DNA of 64,000 nt, from positions 62,001-126,000 of the forward strand of contig NZ_VYGV01000028.1 of NCBI RefSeq assembly GCF_013387465.1. Reading direction: 5' to 3'. Positions 53,391 through 62,762 of this stretch are shown piece after piece (position 1 is the stretch's first letter; the number at the start of each line of letters is the position of its first letter). A program made the position numbers and the translations under genes. The stretch comes from Hydrogenophaga aromaticivorans. GTDB lineage: Bacteria; Pseudomonadota; Gammaproteobacteria; Burkholderiales; Burkholderiaceae_C. Below the pieces are notes generated by a model. It ran no database searches. It saw only the letters and a program-made list of their open reading frames with translations, and was not told the DNA's origin.

Positions 53391-54404
53391 TCAAAGCGAT
53401 CGGAACATGGGTCGCAGCGTGGCCACGCGTTCAACGACCTGGTCGCGGCTGGGTGGCACGCAGCCGGTCTGCATCACGCAGAGGCTGGCGCTGGCCACGG
53501 CACGGCCCAGGATGTGTTGCACGTCGTCGCTGTCGAGCACCAGCTGATCGGCGCGGGCCGCGTTCTGCATGGCCGGGCGTTCGAGCAGGGCCGCCAGCAG
53601 GCCGGCCAGGAAACAGTCGCCGGCGCCCACGGTGTCCACCACGGTGATCGGTGTCGGTTCTGCAGCCTTCCAGCCGCGGCCGTCGCGGTGCAGCAGCACG
53701 GCGCCCTTGGGGCCCAGGGTGAGCGCCAGCCAGGTGGCCGAGGTGGCTTGCAGCAGTTCGCGCGCGGCGTCCAGCGGATCGGGCGCGGTGAAGCCGAGCG
53801 TGACCAGATCGTCGTCGCTGACCTTGACGATGTGCGCCTGGCCGAGCGCGGCCATCACGCTGGCCTGGTAGGCGGCCATGTCGGGCACGATGGCCGGGCG
53901 CAGGTTGGCGTCCACCACCACGAGCCGGCCGGCAGCGCGCTGCGCCTGCAGCCAGGGGAGGTATTTGGGACTGTCGTCGGCGACCAGGGCCAGGCAGCCG
54001 GTGACCGCCACCTTCAGACCCGGCTGGGCCGCGCACTGCGCCGTCATGTCGGCGGCGTTGACCTGGCGGTCGGCCACGCCGTCGCGGTAGAAGCTGTAGC
54101 TGGCCTTGCCTTCGTCGTCCAGGCCGACCAGCGCGAGCGAGGTGGGTTCGTGCACCGGCGTCTCGCGCGCCAGCGTCACGCGGGCCTCGTGGATCGCGTC
54201 GGCCATCAGGCGGCCGAAGCGGTCCTGCGAGAGCGGGTTGAGGTAGAGCGTGCCCACGCCCTGCAGCCCGAGCGCGCGGGTGAGGTTGTAGACCGCGCCA
54301 CCGGCGCAGGGCCGCAACCGTCCGTCGGATTCCGTGATCATGTCGATGAGGGCTTCGCCGGCGGTGGCGACTTGAATGGGGGCAGATGAACTAGGGAAAA
54401 CCAT
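53391..54404 (-). CDS. PfkB-family sugar kinase (fructokinase-like)
   Basis: A 337-residue ribokinase-fold kinase. The N-terminal GEALIDMI, GGAVYNLTRALGLQG and the C-terminal DTVGAGDCFLAGLLAALLE with the catalytic aspartate are typical of PfkB proteins. Divergence from an FrcB-type transporter suggests that it phosphorylates the imported sugar, probably fructose to fructose 6-phosphate, which pgi and zwf then use. The exact substrate is not decided by the sequence. Its start lies in a dense AT-rich promoter region. Confidence 0.9.
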   Translation of the reverse strand: MVFPSSSAPIQVATAGEALIDMITESDGRLRPCAGGAVYNLTRALGLQGVGTLYLNPLSQDRFGRLMADAIHEARVTLARETPVHEPTSLALVGLDDEGKASYSFYRDGVADRQVNAADMTAQCAAQPGLKVAVTGCLALVADDSPKYLPWLQAQRAAGRLVVVDANLRPAIVPDMAAYQASVMAALGQAHIVKVSDDDLVTLGFTAPDPLDAARELLQATSATWLALTLGPKGAVLLHRDGRGWKAAEPTPITVVDTVGAGDCFLAGLLAALLERPAMQNAARADQLVLDSDDVQHILGRAVASASLCVMQTGCVPPSRDQVVERVATLRPMFRSL

Positions 54405-54446
54405 AACTAAATCCAGTTGATTTATTAACCTGAACCGAAATATAGT
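54404..54446. promoter_or_regulatory. Divergent promoter/operator between the kinase and frcB-type genes
   Basis: On the plus strand TTGATT (54417-54422) and TATAGT (54441-54446), 18 bp apart, form a plausible sigma-70 promoter for the ABC operon. TAACT-N6-AGTT at 54404-54418 overlaps the kinase start and resembles the dyads at zwf. Confidence 0.5.
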
Positions 54447-54543
54447 TCAGTCACTCCGCAGCAGACAGCGTGAAAACCCCAAGAGACTGACTGCCGAGCC
54501 TGTGTACCGTCCGACCATCATCCATCCCTTTGAGGAGACATCC

Positions 54544-55548
54544 ATGAAAAAACTCGCACCCGCCTTCGTGTTTTCCGCCCTGACGCTGGCCGTAGGCGTT
54601 GCCGCCGCCCAGTCGCAGCCCGTCATCGGCCTGATCACCAAGACCGAGTCCAACCCCTTCTTCGTGAAGATGAAAGAGGGCGCCACCGCCGAAGCCACCA
54701 AGCTCGGCGCCAAGCTGCTGTCGGCCGCGGGCAAGACCGACGGCGACAACGCCGGCCAGGTGACCGCGATGGAGAACATGATCGCCGCCGGCGCCAAGAC
54801 CATCCTGATCACCCCCAGCGACGCCAAGGCCATCATCCCCGCCATCAAAAAGGCGCAAGCCCAGGGCGTGCAGGTGATCGCGCTAGACAGCCCGACCGAC
54901 CCGGCCACCGCCGTGGACGGCCTGTTCGCCACCGACAACTACAAGGCCGGCGTGCTGATCGGTCAGTACGCCAAGGTGGCCATGGCGGGCAAGAAGCCGG
55001 TCATCGCCACGCTCGACCTGTTCCCGGGTCACCCGGTGGGCGCCCAGCGCCACAACGGCTTCCTGAAGGGCTTTGGCCTGACCGCCCCCGACGCCAAGAG
55101 CAACAACCTCGGCGGCACTGCTGCTGGCGTGGCCTGTATGGCCGACAGCTTCGGTGACGCGGCCAAGGGCCAGACCGGCATGGAGAACTGCCTGCAGAAG
55201 AACCCCGGCATCAACCTGGTCTACACCATCAACGAACCCGCCGCCGCCGGTGCCTTCAAGGCGCTGAAGGCCGCCGGCAAGGAAAAAGACGTGGTCATCG
55301 TCTCGGTGGACGGCGGCTGCGCCGGCATCAAGGACGTGGGCGCAGGCGTGATCGCCGCGACCAGCCAGCAGTACCCGCTGAAGATGGCCGCCATGGGCGT
55401 GGCCGCGGGCGTGGAATACGCCAAGACCGGCAAGAAGGTGAGCGGCTACACCGACACCGGCGTGACCCTGATCGCGGGAAAAGCCGTGGCGGGGGTGGAG
55501 AGCAAAGACGTCAAGACCGGCATGGACCTGTGCTGGGGGAACAAGTAA
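54544..55548 (+). CDS. Sugar ABC transporter substrate-binding protein (FrcB type)
   Basis: A 334-residue periplasmic binding protein of the ribose/fructose class. The signal peptide (KLAPAFVFSALTLAVGVAAA) precedes PVIGLITKTESNPFFVKMKEG, then LITPSDAKAI and DSPTDPATAVDG. GAGGAGA lies 9 bp before the ATG at 54544. It is the first gene of an frcBCA-like operon. FrcB homologues bind fructose, ribose or mannose, so fructose is the best guess given the kinase next door. Confidence 0.9.
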   Translation: MKKLAPAFVFSALTLAVGVAAAQSQPVIGLITKTESNPFFVKMKEGATAEATKLGAKLLSAAGKTDGDNAGQVTAMENMIAAGAKTILITPSDAKAIIPAIKKAQAQGVQVIALDSPTDPATAVDGLFATDNYKAGVLIGQYAKVAMAGKKPVIATLDLFPGHPVGAQRHNGFLKGFGLTAPDAKSNNLGGTAAGVACMADSFGDAAKGQTGMENCLQKNPGINLVYTINEPAAAGAFKALKAAGKEKDVVIVSVDGGCAGIKDVGAGVIAATSQQYPLKMAAMGVAAGVEYAKTGKKVSGYTDTGVTLIAGKAVAGVESKDVKTGMDLCWGNK

Positions 55549-55554
55549 CTCCCC

Positions 55555-55670
55555 CCTGCGCCGCTTTGCGGCTTCCCCCCTCTCTGGCGCCTTCGGCTTG
55601 GAGGGGGGACGGCACCTTGGGCCGGCGGAGCCGGACCCTTGGTGCCCCTGGTGGGGGATCGCCTCGCTTC
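55555..55670. repeat. Palindromic repeat between binding protein and permease genes of the sugar operon
   Basis: Two strong hairpins lie in the 253-bp gap: CCCCCCTC/GAGGGGGG (55575-55608) and GGCACC-TTGGG-CCGGC with loop GGA and its matching arm (55611-55646). Their placement at the binding protein-permease junction repeats that of the element in the polyol operon, although the sequences differ. Confidence 0.6.
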
Positions 55671-55801
55671 GCTTGGCGACTTGCGCCTTCGCTGTTTCTT
55701 TGATTTGAGAGCCTGCGTCAGACGGGCCTCCGTTTGCACCACTGCTGCTTATGCAGCGTGATGCAGCATCCTCTGTTTCTCTGATTGGACGGGCCACCGC
55801 C

Positions 55802-56761
55802 ATGAATTCCCTCAAAGCCAAACTTCCGCCCATGGGCACGCTCGGGCCGTTTATCGCCCTGATCTTTGCGTGCCTGTTTTTTGCCACGCAGAACGAGCGT
55901 TTCCTGACGCTGCAGAACTTTTCGCTGATCCTGCAGCAGGTGATGGTGGTGGGCACCATCGCCATCGGCCAGACCCTCATCATCCTGACCGCCGGCATTG
56001 ATCTGTCGTGCGGCATGATCATGGCGCTGGGCTCCATCGTCATGACCAAGATGGGCGCCGATTTCGGCCTCTCCGCTCCGGTCGCGATCACGCTGGGCAT
56101 CGCCGCCACGGCCGGCTTCGGTCTCATCAACGGCCTGCTCGTGACCAAGGCCAAACTGCCGCCCTTCATCGTCACGCTGGGCACGCTGAACATCGCGTTC
56201 GCCATCACCCAGCTGTACTCGGGCTCGCAGACCGTCACGGAAGTGTCCGACGGCCTGACCTGGCTCGGCAACTCGTTCCGCATCGGTGAAACCAACATCC
56301 TTTACGGCGTGGTGCTGATGCTCGCGCTGTACCTGATCACCTGGCTGTTCCTGCGCGAAACGGCGCCGGGCCGCCACATCTACGCCGTGGGCAACAGCCC
56401 CGAGGCCACCCGCCTGACCGGCATTTCCACCGACAAGGTGCTGCTGGGCGTGTACGTGCTGGCCGGCGTGTTCTACGGCCTGGCCTCGCTGCTGTCCGTG
56501 GCGCGCATCGGCGCCGGTGACCCGAACGCCGGGCAGACCGAAAACCTCGACGCCATCACCGCCGTGGTGCTGGGCGGCACCAGCCTGTTCGGTGGCCGCG
56601 GCATCATTTTGGGCACCCTGGTGGGCGCGCTGATCGTGGGCGTGTTCCGCAACGGCCTGACGCTCATGGGGGTGTCGTCCGTTTACCAGATTCTCGTTAC
56701 CGGCATCCTCGTCATATTGGCCGTGATGACCGACCAGATGTCCCGCAAAGGAGTTCGTTGA
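55802..56761 (+). CDS. Sugar ABC transporter permease (FrcC/RbsC type)
   Basis: A 319-residue (from 55802) RbsC-type permease with about eight to ten hydrophobic segments and the family motifs GIDLSCGMIMALGSIV, FIVTLGTLNIAFA, and AVVLGGTSLFGGRG followed by LVGALIVGVFRNGL. An in-frame ATG at 55751 would add 17 residues, and neither start has a strong ribosome-binding site. Its stop overlaps the ATPase start by one base (TGATG). Confidence 0.9.
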   Translation: MNSLKAKLPPMGTLGPFIALIFACLFFATQNERFLTLQNFSLILQQVMVVGTIAIGQTLIILTAGIDLSCGMIMALGSIVMTKMGADFGLSAPVAITLGIAATAGFGLINGLLVTKAKLPPFIVTLGTLNIAFAITQLYSGSQTVTEVSDGLTWLGNSFRIGETNILYGVVLMLALYLITWLFLRETAPGRHIYAVGNSPEATRLTGISTDKVLLGVYVLAGVFYGLASLLSVARIGAGDPNAGQTENLDAITAVVLGGTSLFGGRGIILGTLVGALIVGVFRNGLTLMGVSSVYQILVTGILVILAVMTDQMSRKGVR

Positions 56762-57567
56762 TGTCTACCGCACCCAACGCTCAAAGCCCGCTCGTGATCC
56801 AGGCCAAAGGCCTCGTCAAGCGCTACGGCCAGGTCACCGCGCTCGACGGCGCCGACTTCGAACTGCGTGCCGGGGAAATCCTGGCCGTGATCGGCGACAA
56901 CGGCGCCGGCAAGTCCTCGCTGATCAAGTGCCTCGCCGGTGCCACGATCCCCGACGAAGGCGAGATCTACCTCGACGGCGCGCGCGCCCAGTTCAAGAGC
57001 CCCATCGACGCACGCCGCGCCGGCATCGAAACCGTGTACCAGGACCTCGCCGTGGCCCCGGCCATGACGATCGCCGAGAACCTGTTCCTCGGCCGCGAAA
57101 TCCGCCGCGCCGGCTTTCTCGGCAGCGTGTTCCAGATGATCGACAAGAAGAAGATGCTGGAAGAAAGCATCGCGCGCATGAACGACCTGAAGGTCGGCAT
57201 CCGCTCCATGACGCAGGCGGTGGAAACGCTCTCGGGCGGCCAGCGCCAGTGCGTGGCCGTGGCCCGCGCCGCGGCCTTTGCGCAGCACGTGGTCATCATG
57301 GACGAACCGACCGCCGCGCTGGGCGTGAAGGAGGGCAACATGGTGCTGGAACTCATCCGCCGCGTGCGCGACAAGGGCCTGCCCGTGATCCTGATCAGCC
57401 ACAACATGCCGCACGTCTTCGAGATCGCCGACCGCATCCACATCGCCCGCCTGGGAAAACGCGCGGCGGTGGTGGACCCGAAGAACATCAGCATGAGCGA
57501 CACCGTGGCCGTGATGACCGGTGCCAAGTCGGTGGACGATCTGCCACCCGAAGCCCTGGCGCACTGA
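56761..57567 (+). CDS. Sugar ABC transporter ATP-binding protein (FrcA type)
   Basis: A 268-residue ATPase with a single nucleotide-binding domain, as in FrcA, unlike the double-domain RbsA. Walker A GDNGAGKSS (about residues 45-53), signature LSGGQRQCVAVARA, Walker B VVIMDEPTAALG and the H-loop LISHNM are present. AAAGGAG lies 8 bp before the start. It completes the transporter and is 9 bp from the RbsD/FucU gene. Confidence 0.93.
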   Translation: MSTAPNAQSPLVIQAKGLVKRYGQVTALDGADFELRAGEILAVIGDNGAGKSSLIKCLAGATIPDEGEIYLDGARAQFKSPIDARRAGIETVYQDLAVAPAMTIAENLFLGREIRRAGFLGSVFQMIDKKKMLEESIARMNDLKVGIRSMTQAVETLSGGQRQCVAVARAAAFAQHVVIMDEPTAALGVKEGNMVLELIRRVRDKGLPVILISHNMPHVFEIADRIHIARLGKRAAVVDPKNISMSDTVAVMTGAKSVDDLPPEALAH

Positions 57568-57576
57568 AAGAAAGAA

Positions 57577-58029
57577 ATGCTCAAAGGCATTGATCCCCTG
57601 CTCAGTCCGGACCTGCTCAAGCTGCTGGCCGAGATGGGGCACGACGACGCGGTGGTGCTGGCCGACGCCAACTTCACCGCCATGAGCCTGGGCGCAGGAA
57701 AACCGGTGTTGCGCCTGCCCGGCGTCGGCATGGCGCGCACCGTGCGGGCGGTGGCCAGCGTGCTGCCGCTGGCCGCCGACGTGCCGCACCCCGTGGCCTA
57801 CATGCAGGTCGGCGGTACCGAGCCCGGTTACCGCTCGGCCCTGCAGCGCGAAACGCTGGCGGTGCTGGCCGCCGAGGGCCTGCAGGACGGCCAGGCCGAG
57901 GCCGTGGAGCGCTACGCGTTCTACGAGCGCGTGAAAAAGGCCTACGCCATCGTCGTCACCGGTGAACTGGAGCCCTGGGGTAACTTCATCCTGCGCAAAG
58001 GCGTCCTGGGCGAGGTGCTCCGAGCCTGA
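57577..58029 (+). CDS. RbsD/FucU family sugar mutarotase
   Basis: A 150-residue protein of the RbsD/FucU family, which interconverts pyranose and furanose or alpha and beta forms of imported sugars. LLAEMGHDDAVVLADANF carries the catalytic histidine and aspartate near residues 22-30, and the C-terminal GELEPWGNFILRKGV is typical. GAAAG lies before the ATG. Its presence supports a sugar with anomers (fructose, ribose or fucose) as the transported ligand. Confidence 0.92.
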   Translation: MLKGIDPLLSPDLLKLLAEMGHDDAVVLADANFTAMSLGAGKPVLRLPGVGMARTVRAVASVLPLAADVPHPVAYMQVGGTEPGYRSALQRETLAVLAAEGLQDGQAEAVERYAFYERVKKAYAIVVTGELEPWGNFILRKGVLGEVLRA

Positions 58030-58034
58030 AACCG

Positions 58035-59315
58035 GTGTTGAACGTGCCACACTCAACGGCTGTGAACCACACCACTGAAACCGACACCCCCGACGCGCCC
58101 GCAGCCGATGCCCAGGGCGCGTCCCGCTTGCGCCCGCGCGGCTCCAACCAGGTGGGCATGCGCCAGTTCAACGAGCGCGTGGTGCTGCAGACGCTGCGCG
58201 CGCACGGCAGCCTGGCCAAGGCCGATCTCGCGCGCCTCACCGGCCTGACCGCTCAGACCATCGGCCTGATCACCGCCCGGCTCGACGAAGACCAGCTGCT
58301 GAACCGTGGCGCCCCGGTGCGGGGACGCGTGGGCCAACCTTCCGTGCCGCTGGGGCTGAACCCCGATGGCGCGTTTGCCATCGGCATCAAGATCGGCCGG
58401 CGCAGCGCCGACTGGTTGCTGGTGGATTTCACCGGCCGGGTGCGCGAGCGCCTGGTGCTGGACTACGCCTTTCCCGACATTCCGGTGCTGCTGCCGGCCA
58501 TCAAGTCCAACCTGAACCGCCTGCTCGACGGGCTGGGCCCGCTGCGCGACCGGGTGGTCGGCGTGGGCGTGGCCGCGCCGTTCCAGCTCGGGGGCTGGCA
58601 CCGCATGCTGGGCCTGACCGAAGCCCAGTCCCTGGCCTGGAACCAGATCGATCTGGTGGCCGAGGTGCAGGCCCTGACGGACCTGCCGATCAGTTTCGCC
58701 AAGGACACCTCGGCCGCCTGCGTGGCCGAGCTGCTGCAGGGCAAAGGCCGGGACATCCGCAGTTTTCTCTACCTGTTCCTCGACACGTTTGTGGGCGGTG
58801 GCCTGGTGCTCAACTCCCACCTGCACCGCGGCGTCAACGGCAACGCCGGGGCCGTGGCCTCGCTGCCCCTGCAGGTGGCGACGGCCGACATGAAGGAGTT
58901 GCCGCCGCAGCTGATCAGCCAGGCTTCGCTGTGGGACCTGGAGCAACGCTTTCGCGAGCACGCGCTCGACCCCATGGCCGCCTACGACGCGCGTGCGCTG
59001 GAGGCGCCCTGGCTGCCGTACACCCGCGAGTGGGTCGCCCGCGCTGCATTGGCGCTGGCGCATTGCATCGTGGCCGGCACCGCGTTCCTGGACGTGGAGG
59101 CGGTCGTGATCGACGGTGTGGTCGCGCCCGACCTGCTGCGCAAACTCTGGGCGCGCACCGGCGAAGCGCTCAAGGCCTACAACTGGGAAGGCCTGCAGCA
59201 GATGCCGCGGCTGGAGATCGGCAGCATCGGATCGGACGCGCGCGCGCTCGGCGGAGCGCTGCTGCCGCTGCACGCCTGCTTCGCCCCGGACCACGAGATC
59301 TTTCTGAAGAGCTGA
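58035..59315 (+). CDS. ROK-family transcriptional regulator of the sugar operon
   Basis: A 426-residue ROK repressor. The N-terminal helix-turn-helix lies at about residues 48-80 (VLQTLRAHGSLAKADLARLT, then GLTAQTIGLI) and a sugar-kinase-like ROK domain follows (GIKIGRRSADWLLVDFTGRV). The glycine-rich and zinc-binding motifs of ROK kinases are degenerate, as expected for a regulator. It is the last gene of the frcBCA-like operon, 5 bp after the mutarotase. The GTG at 58035 is used; other in-frame starts (58044, 58062) cannot be excluded. It probably controls this operon, the kinase and perhaps zwf. Confidence 0.88.
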   Translation: MLNVPHSTAVNHTTETDTPDAPAADAQGASRLRPRGSNQVGMRQFNERVVLQTLRAHGSLAKADLARLTGLTAQTIGLITARLDEDQLLNRGAPVRGRVGQPSVPLGLNPDGAFAIGIKIGRRSADWLLVDFTGRVRERLVLDYAFPDIPVLLPAIKSNLNRLLDGLGPLRDRVVGVGVAAPFQLGGWHRMLGLTEAQSLAWNQIDLVAEVQALTDLPISFAKDTSAACVAELLQGKGRDIRSFLYLFLDTFVGGGLVLNSHLHRGVNGNAGAVASLPLQVATADMKELPPQLISQASLWDLEQRFREHALDPMAAYDARALEAPWLPYTREWVARAALALAHCIVAGTAFLDVEAVVIDGVVAPDLLRKLWARTGEALKAYNWEGLQQMPRLEIGSIGSDARALGGALLPLHACFAPDHEIFLKS

Positions 59316-59497
59316 CGCGGTAGGCAACAAGGGGGCGGTCAACGCGGCATGCATGCCGGTCAGGTATTGGAAATCGGCGGCGCAATCCATTTGCGTTAGC
59401 GCGGTCAATCCCGTACGCTGCCCCGACGTCCACACGCAACGCCCGAGCCCATGCGGGCCGCCGGGCCGGCCTTCCGGACGTGCAAAGGAGTCCAACC

Positions 59498-61558
59498 ATG
59501 CCAAGCCGATCGAACGGCCTCACGGCCGAAATGAAAGCCGTGCGAACATTGGCGCTCGTGGGCGCCGCAGTCGCCGGCAAAACCTCGCTGGCCGAGGCCT
59601 TGCTGTACAAGGCGGGCGCCATCGGCGCGTGCGGCAGCGTCGAGCGCGGCAGCACCGTTAGCGACCACGACCCGCTCGAGCGCCGCATGCTGCATTCGCT
59701 CAACGCCTCGGTGATGCACCTCACGCATGCTGGCACGCGCATCTACCTCATCGACACGCCCGGCGGACCCGACTTCCTCGGCCAGAGCCTGCCGGCGCTG
59801 GAGGCGGTCGAGACGGTGGCGGTGGTCATCAATGCCGCCACCGGCATCGAGCCGATGGCGATTCGCATGATGGAATACGCCGCCTCGCGACGCCTCGCCC
59901 GCATGATCATCGTCAACAAGATCGACGCGCAGGGCGTCTCGCTGTCGGGTCTGCTGGCCGACATCCAGGCCACCTTCGGCCGCGAATGCCTCCCGCTGAA
60001 CGTGCCCGACGGGGTCAACCGGCAGGTGATCGACTGCTTCTTCAACCGCTTCGGACGCTCCGACTTCGGCCCCGTCGAAGCGGCGCACCGCGCGCTGGTG
60101 GAGCAGGTGGTCGAGGTCGACGCGGCCTTCGTCGACCGCTACCTCGAGAAAGGCGACGTCGACCCGTCGGAGCTGCACGCGCCGCTGGAGCAGGCGCTGC
60201 GCGAAGGCCACCTGATCCCGGTGTGTTTCGCCTCGTCGCGCAGCGGCGCCGGCGTGGCCGAGTTGCTTGACGTGATCGTCAAACTCCTGCCCGATCCGAC
60301 CGAAGCCAACCCGCCGAGCTTCATCGTTGGCGAGGGCGCTGAGGCCATGCCCATGGAGGCCAAGCCCGACTCGACGCTGCACGTGCTGGCGCATGTGTTC
60401 AAGGTCACGATCGACCCCTATGTCGGCAAGATGGGCATCTTTCGTGTGCACCAGGGCACGGTCACGCGCGACAGCCAGCTCTACATCGGCGACGGCCGCA
60501 AGCCGTTCAAGGTCGGGCACCTGTTCATGCTCCAGGGCAAAGACCACGTCGAGGTGTCGCACGCGCTGCCCGGCGACATCGTGGCGGTGGCCAAGGTCGA
60601 CGAGATCCATTTCGATGCCGTGTTGCACGATGCGGCCGAAGACAGCCATGTGCACCTCGCTCCGCTGCCGTTCCCGGTGCCGGTGTACGGCTTGGCCGTG
60701 GAGCCCAAGCGGCATGGCGACGAGCAGCGCGCCTGGGAAATCCTCAGCAAGCTCGCGGCCGAGGACCCGTGCCTGCGCATCGAGCATGTGGCCGCGACCA
60801 ACGAGACGGTCCTCTACGGGCTCGGCGAGCTGCACCTGCGCATCGTGCTCGAACGCCTGCGCGAGGTCTACCGCTTCGATGTTCAGACTCGGCCACCGCG
60901 CATCGCCTACCGCGAGACCGTGACCGTGCCGGCCGAGGGCCACTACCGCCACAAGAAGCAGAGCGGCGGTGCCGGCCAGTTCGCCGAAGTCTTCCTGCGC
61001 ATCGAGCCGCTCGCGCGCGGCGCGGGCTTCGAGTTCGCCGACGAAGTCAGGGGTGGTGCTATCCCGGGCCAGTTCATCCCCGCGGTCGAGAAAGGCGTGC
61101 GCGAGGTTTTGGCGTACGGCGCGATCGCCGGCTTCCCCGTGGCCGACGTGCGCGTCGTCGTGTACGACGGCAAGCACCACAGCGTGGACAGCAAGGACAT
61201 CGCCTTCGCGACCGCCGGCCGCAAGGCCTTCATGGCGGCGATTCGCGAGGCCCGGCCGGTTGTGCTCGAGCCGATTGTCCAGATCGAGATCGCCGTGCCC
61301 GAGCATTCCGTGGGCGACGTCACGAGCGACCTGTCGTTGCGGCGCGGCCTGGTCACAGGCACATCGGGCCTGGGGTCCGGCACCGTGGCCATCGGCGGTC
61401 AGGTGCCAGAGGCCGAGCTGGCCGACTACCAGTCGCGGCTCAATGCGATGACCAGCGGCCAGGGGCGCTACACCGTCGCGTTGTCGCACTACGAGGCCGT
61501 TCCGCCGGCCGTCCAACAGACGTTGATGGAGCGGTACCGGGTGCGCGAAGACGACTAG
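59498..61558 (+). CDS. Elongation factor G-like protein (EF-G paralogue)
   Basis: A 686-residue translational-GTPase-like protein with all EF-G domains. The P-loop is GAAVAGKTSL (residues about 23-31), G3 is DTPGG (86-90) and NKID (140-143) is intact. In canonical EF-G the G3 motif is DTPGH with a catalytic histidine; here it is glycine. It also lacks the usual switch I sequence. It resembles the EF-G2/FusA2-type paralogues rather than the essential FusA, and its function is unknown. AAAGGAG lies 7 bp before the ATG at 59498. It is a single gene next to a mobile element. Confidence 0.9.
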   Translation: MPSRSNGLTAEMKAVRTLALVGAAVAGKTSLAEALLYKAGAIGACGSVERGSTVSDHDPLERRMLHSLNASVMHLTHAGTRIYLIDTPGGPDFLGQSLPALEAVETVAVVINAATGIEPMAIRMMEYAASRRLARMIIVNKIDAQGVSLSGLLADIQATFGRECLPLNVPDGVNRQVIDCFFNRFGRSDFGPVEAAHRALVEQVVEVDAAFVDRYLEKGDVDPSELHAPLEQALREGHLIPVCFASSRSGAGVAELLDVIVKLLPDPTEANPPSFIVGEGAEAMPMEAKPDSTLHVLAHVFKVTIDPYVGKMGIFRVHQGTVTRDSQLYIGDGRKPFKVGHLFMLQGKDHVEVSHALPGDIVAVAKVDEIHFDAVLHDAAEDSHVHLAPLPFPVPVYGLAVEPKRHGDEQRAWEILSKLAAEDPCLRIEHVAATNETVLYGLGELHLRIVLERLREVYRFDVQTRPPRIAYRETVTVPAEGHYRHKKQSGGAGQFAEVFLRIEPLARGAGFEFADEVRGGAIPGQFIPAVEKGVREVLAYGAIAGFPVADVRVVVYDGKHHSVDSKDIAFATAGRKAFMAAIREARPVVLEPIVQIEIAVPEHSVGDVTSDLSLRRGLVTGTSGLGSGTVAIGGQVPEAELADYQSRLNAMTSGQGRYTVALSHYEAVPPAVQQTLMERYRVREDD

Positions 61559-61814
61559 GAAAAGCGCAGTGCCGATGCTCAGCTTGCACGCGCGTTGCCG
61601 AGCAATCGACTTGGGCGTACCGTGAGATCAAAATGCTCCCTCGCCCGGCGATTGCGTTCACCCTAATCCTTGTGGCAAATGTCCGATACGCAGCGATGGA
61701 CTAAACCGCTCGCGCGGTAGACGCTCCGGCTACGTTGGTGGCGTTTCGTTGCGCCCGTGATTCTGCGATGTTGGCGGTCGAGGCAATCCGCCTCGGTCAC
61801 GCAGGAGCAGGATC

Positions 61815-62750
61815 ATGGACATTTGCACCCCGACCCCATCCGCGGCCGTCTCGCCGCTGCGCCAACGCATGCTCGACGACATGCGCATGCGCCAGTTCGC
61901 AGAGCACACGCAAGACGGCTACATCCGCGCCGTGCGCAAGCTCTCCACCTTCCTGGGCCGCTCGCCGCACACCGCCACCGCCGAGGATCTGCGCCGCTTC
62001 CAGTTGCACCTGGTGGACACCGGCACCGGCCCAGTCACCATCAACGCCACCATCACCGGGCTGAAGTTCTTCTTCGACATCACGCTGGGCCGGCCGGAGC
62101 TCATGCTCAAGATGACGAACGTGGCCGTGCCGCGCAAGTTGCCGGTGATCCTGAGCCCCGAGGAAGTCGGCCGCCTGATCGCCGCCGCGCCCAACCTCAA
62201 GCACCAGGCTGCCATGTCGGTGGCCTATGGCGCGGGCCTGCGCGTCAGCGAAGTCGTCTCGCTCAAGGTCGGCGACATCGACGGCGAGCGCATGACACTG
62301 CGCGTGGAGCAGGGCAAAGGCCGCAAGGATCGCTACGCCATGCTCAGCCCCGTGCTGCTGGAGCGGCTGCGCGCCTGGTGGAGACTGGGCCATGCCCAGG
62401 GCAAGATCCGCCACGGTGGTTGGCTGTTCCCGGGCCTGGACCCCACCGACCACGTCACCCCGCGTCAACTCAACCGCGCCGTACACCTGGCCGCCGCCAC
62501 GGCCGGCATCGACAAGCGCATCACCCCGCACGGCCTGCGCCATGCCTTTGCCACCCATCTGCTGGAGCAGAAGGTCGATATCCGCGTCATCCAGGTGCTG
62601 CTCGGGCACAAGCGGCTGGACACCACGACCCTGTACGCCGCCGTGGCCACCGACCTGCTGCGCCGGGTCATCAGCCCGCTGGATCACACGTCCGCCAAGC
62701 CCGCAGGCGAACCAGCGCCCGAACCTGCACCGCAACCGCCGGCCCTGTAG
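61815..62750 (+). CDS. Tyrosine recombinase of an IS91-type element
   Basis: A 311-residue phage-integrase-family recombinase. An N-terminal SAM-like domain (RMLDDMRMRQFAEHTQDGYI) is followed by the catalytic domain with R143, K168/K171 region, H239-x-x-R242 (HGLRH), H265 (LLGHK) and nucleophile Y274 (TTLYAAV). AGGAGCAGG lies before the ATG. It is 12 bp from the IS91-type transposase gene, a pairing known from some IS91-related insertion sequences. It probably assists integration or resolution. Confidence 0.9.
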   Translation: MDICTPTPSAAVSPLRQRMLDDMRMRQFAEHTQDGYIRAVRKLSTFLGRSPHTATAEDLRRFQLHLVDTGTGPVTINATITGLKFFFDITLGRPELMLKMTNVAVPRKLPVILSPEEVGRLIAAAPNLKHQAAMSVAYGAGLRVSEVVSLKVGDIDGERMTLRVEQGKGRKDRYAMLSPVLLERLRAWWRLGHAQGKIRHGGWLFPGLDPTDHVTPRQLNRAVHLAAATAGIDKRITPHGLRHAFATHLLEQKVDIRVIQVLLGHKRLDTTTLYAAVATDLLRRVISPLDHTSAKPAGEPAPEPAPQPPAL

Positions 62751-62762
62751 TCGTACGCCATC

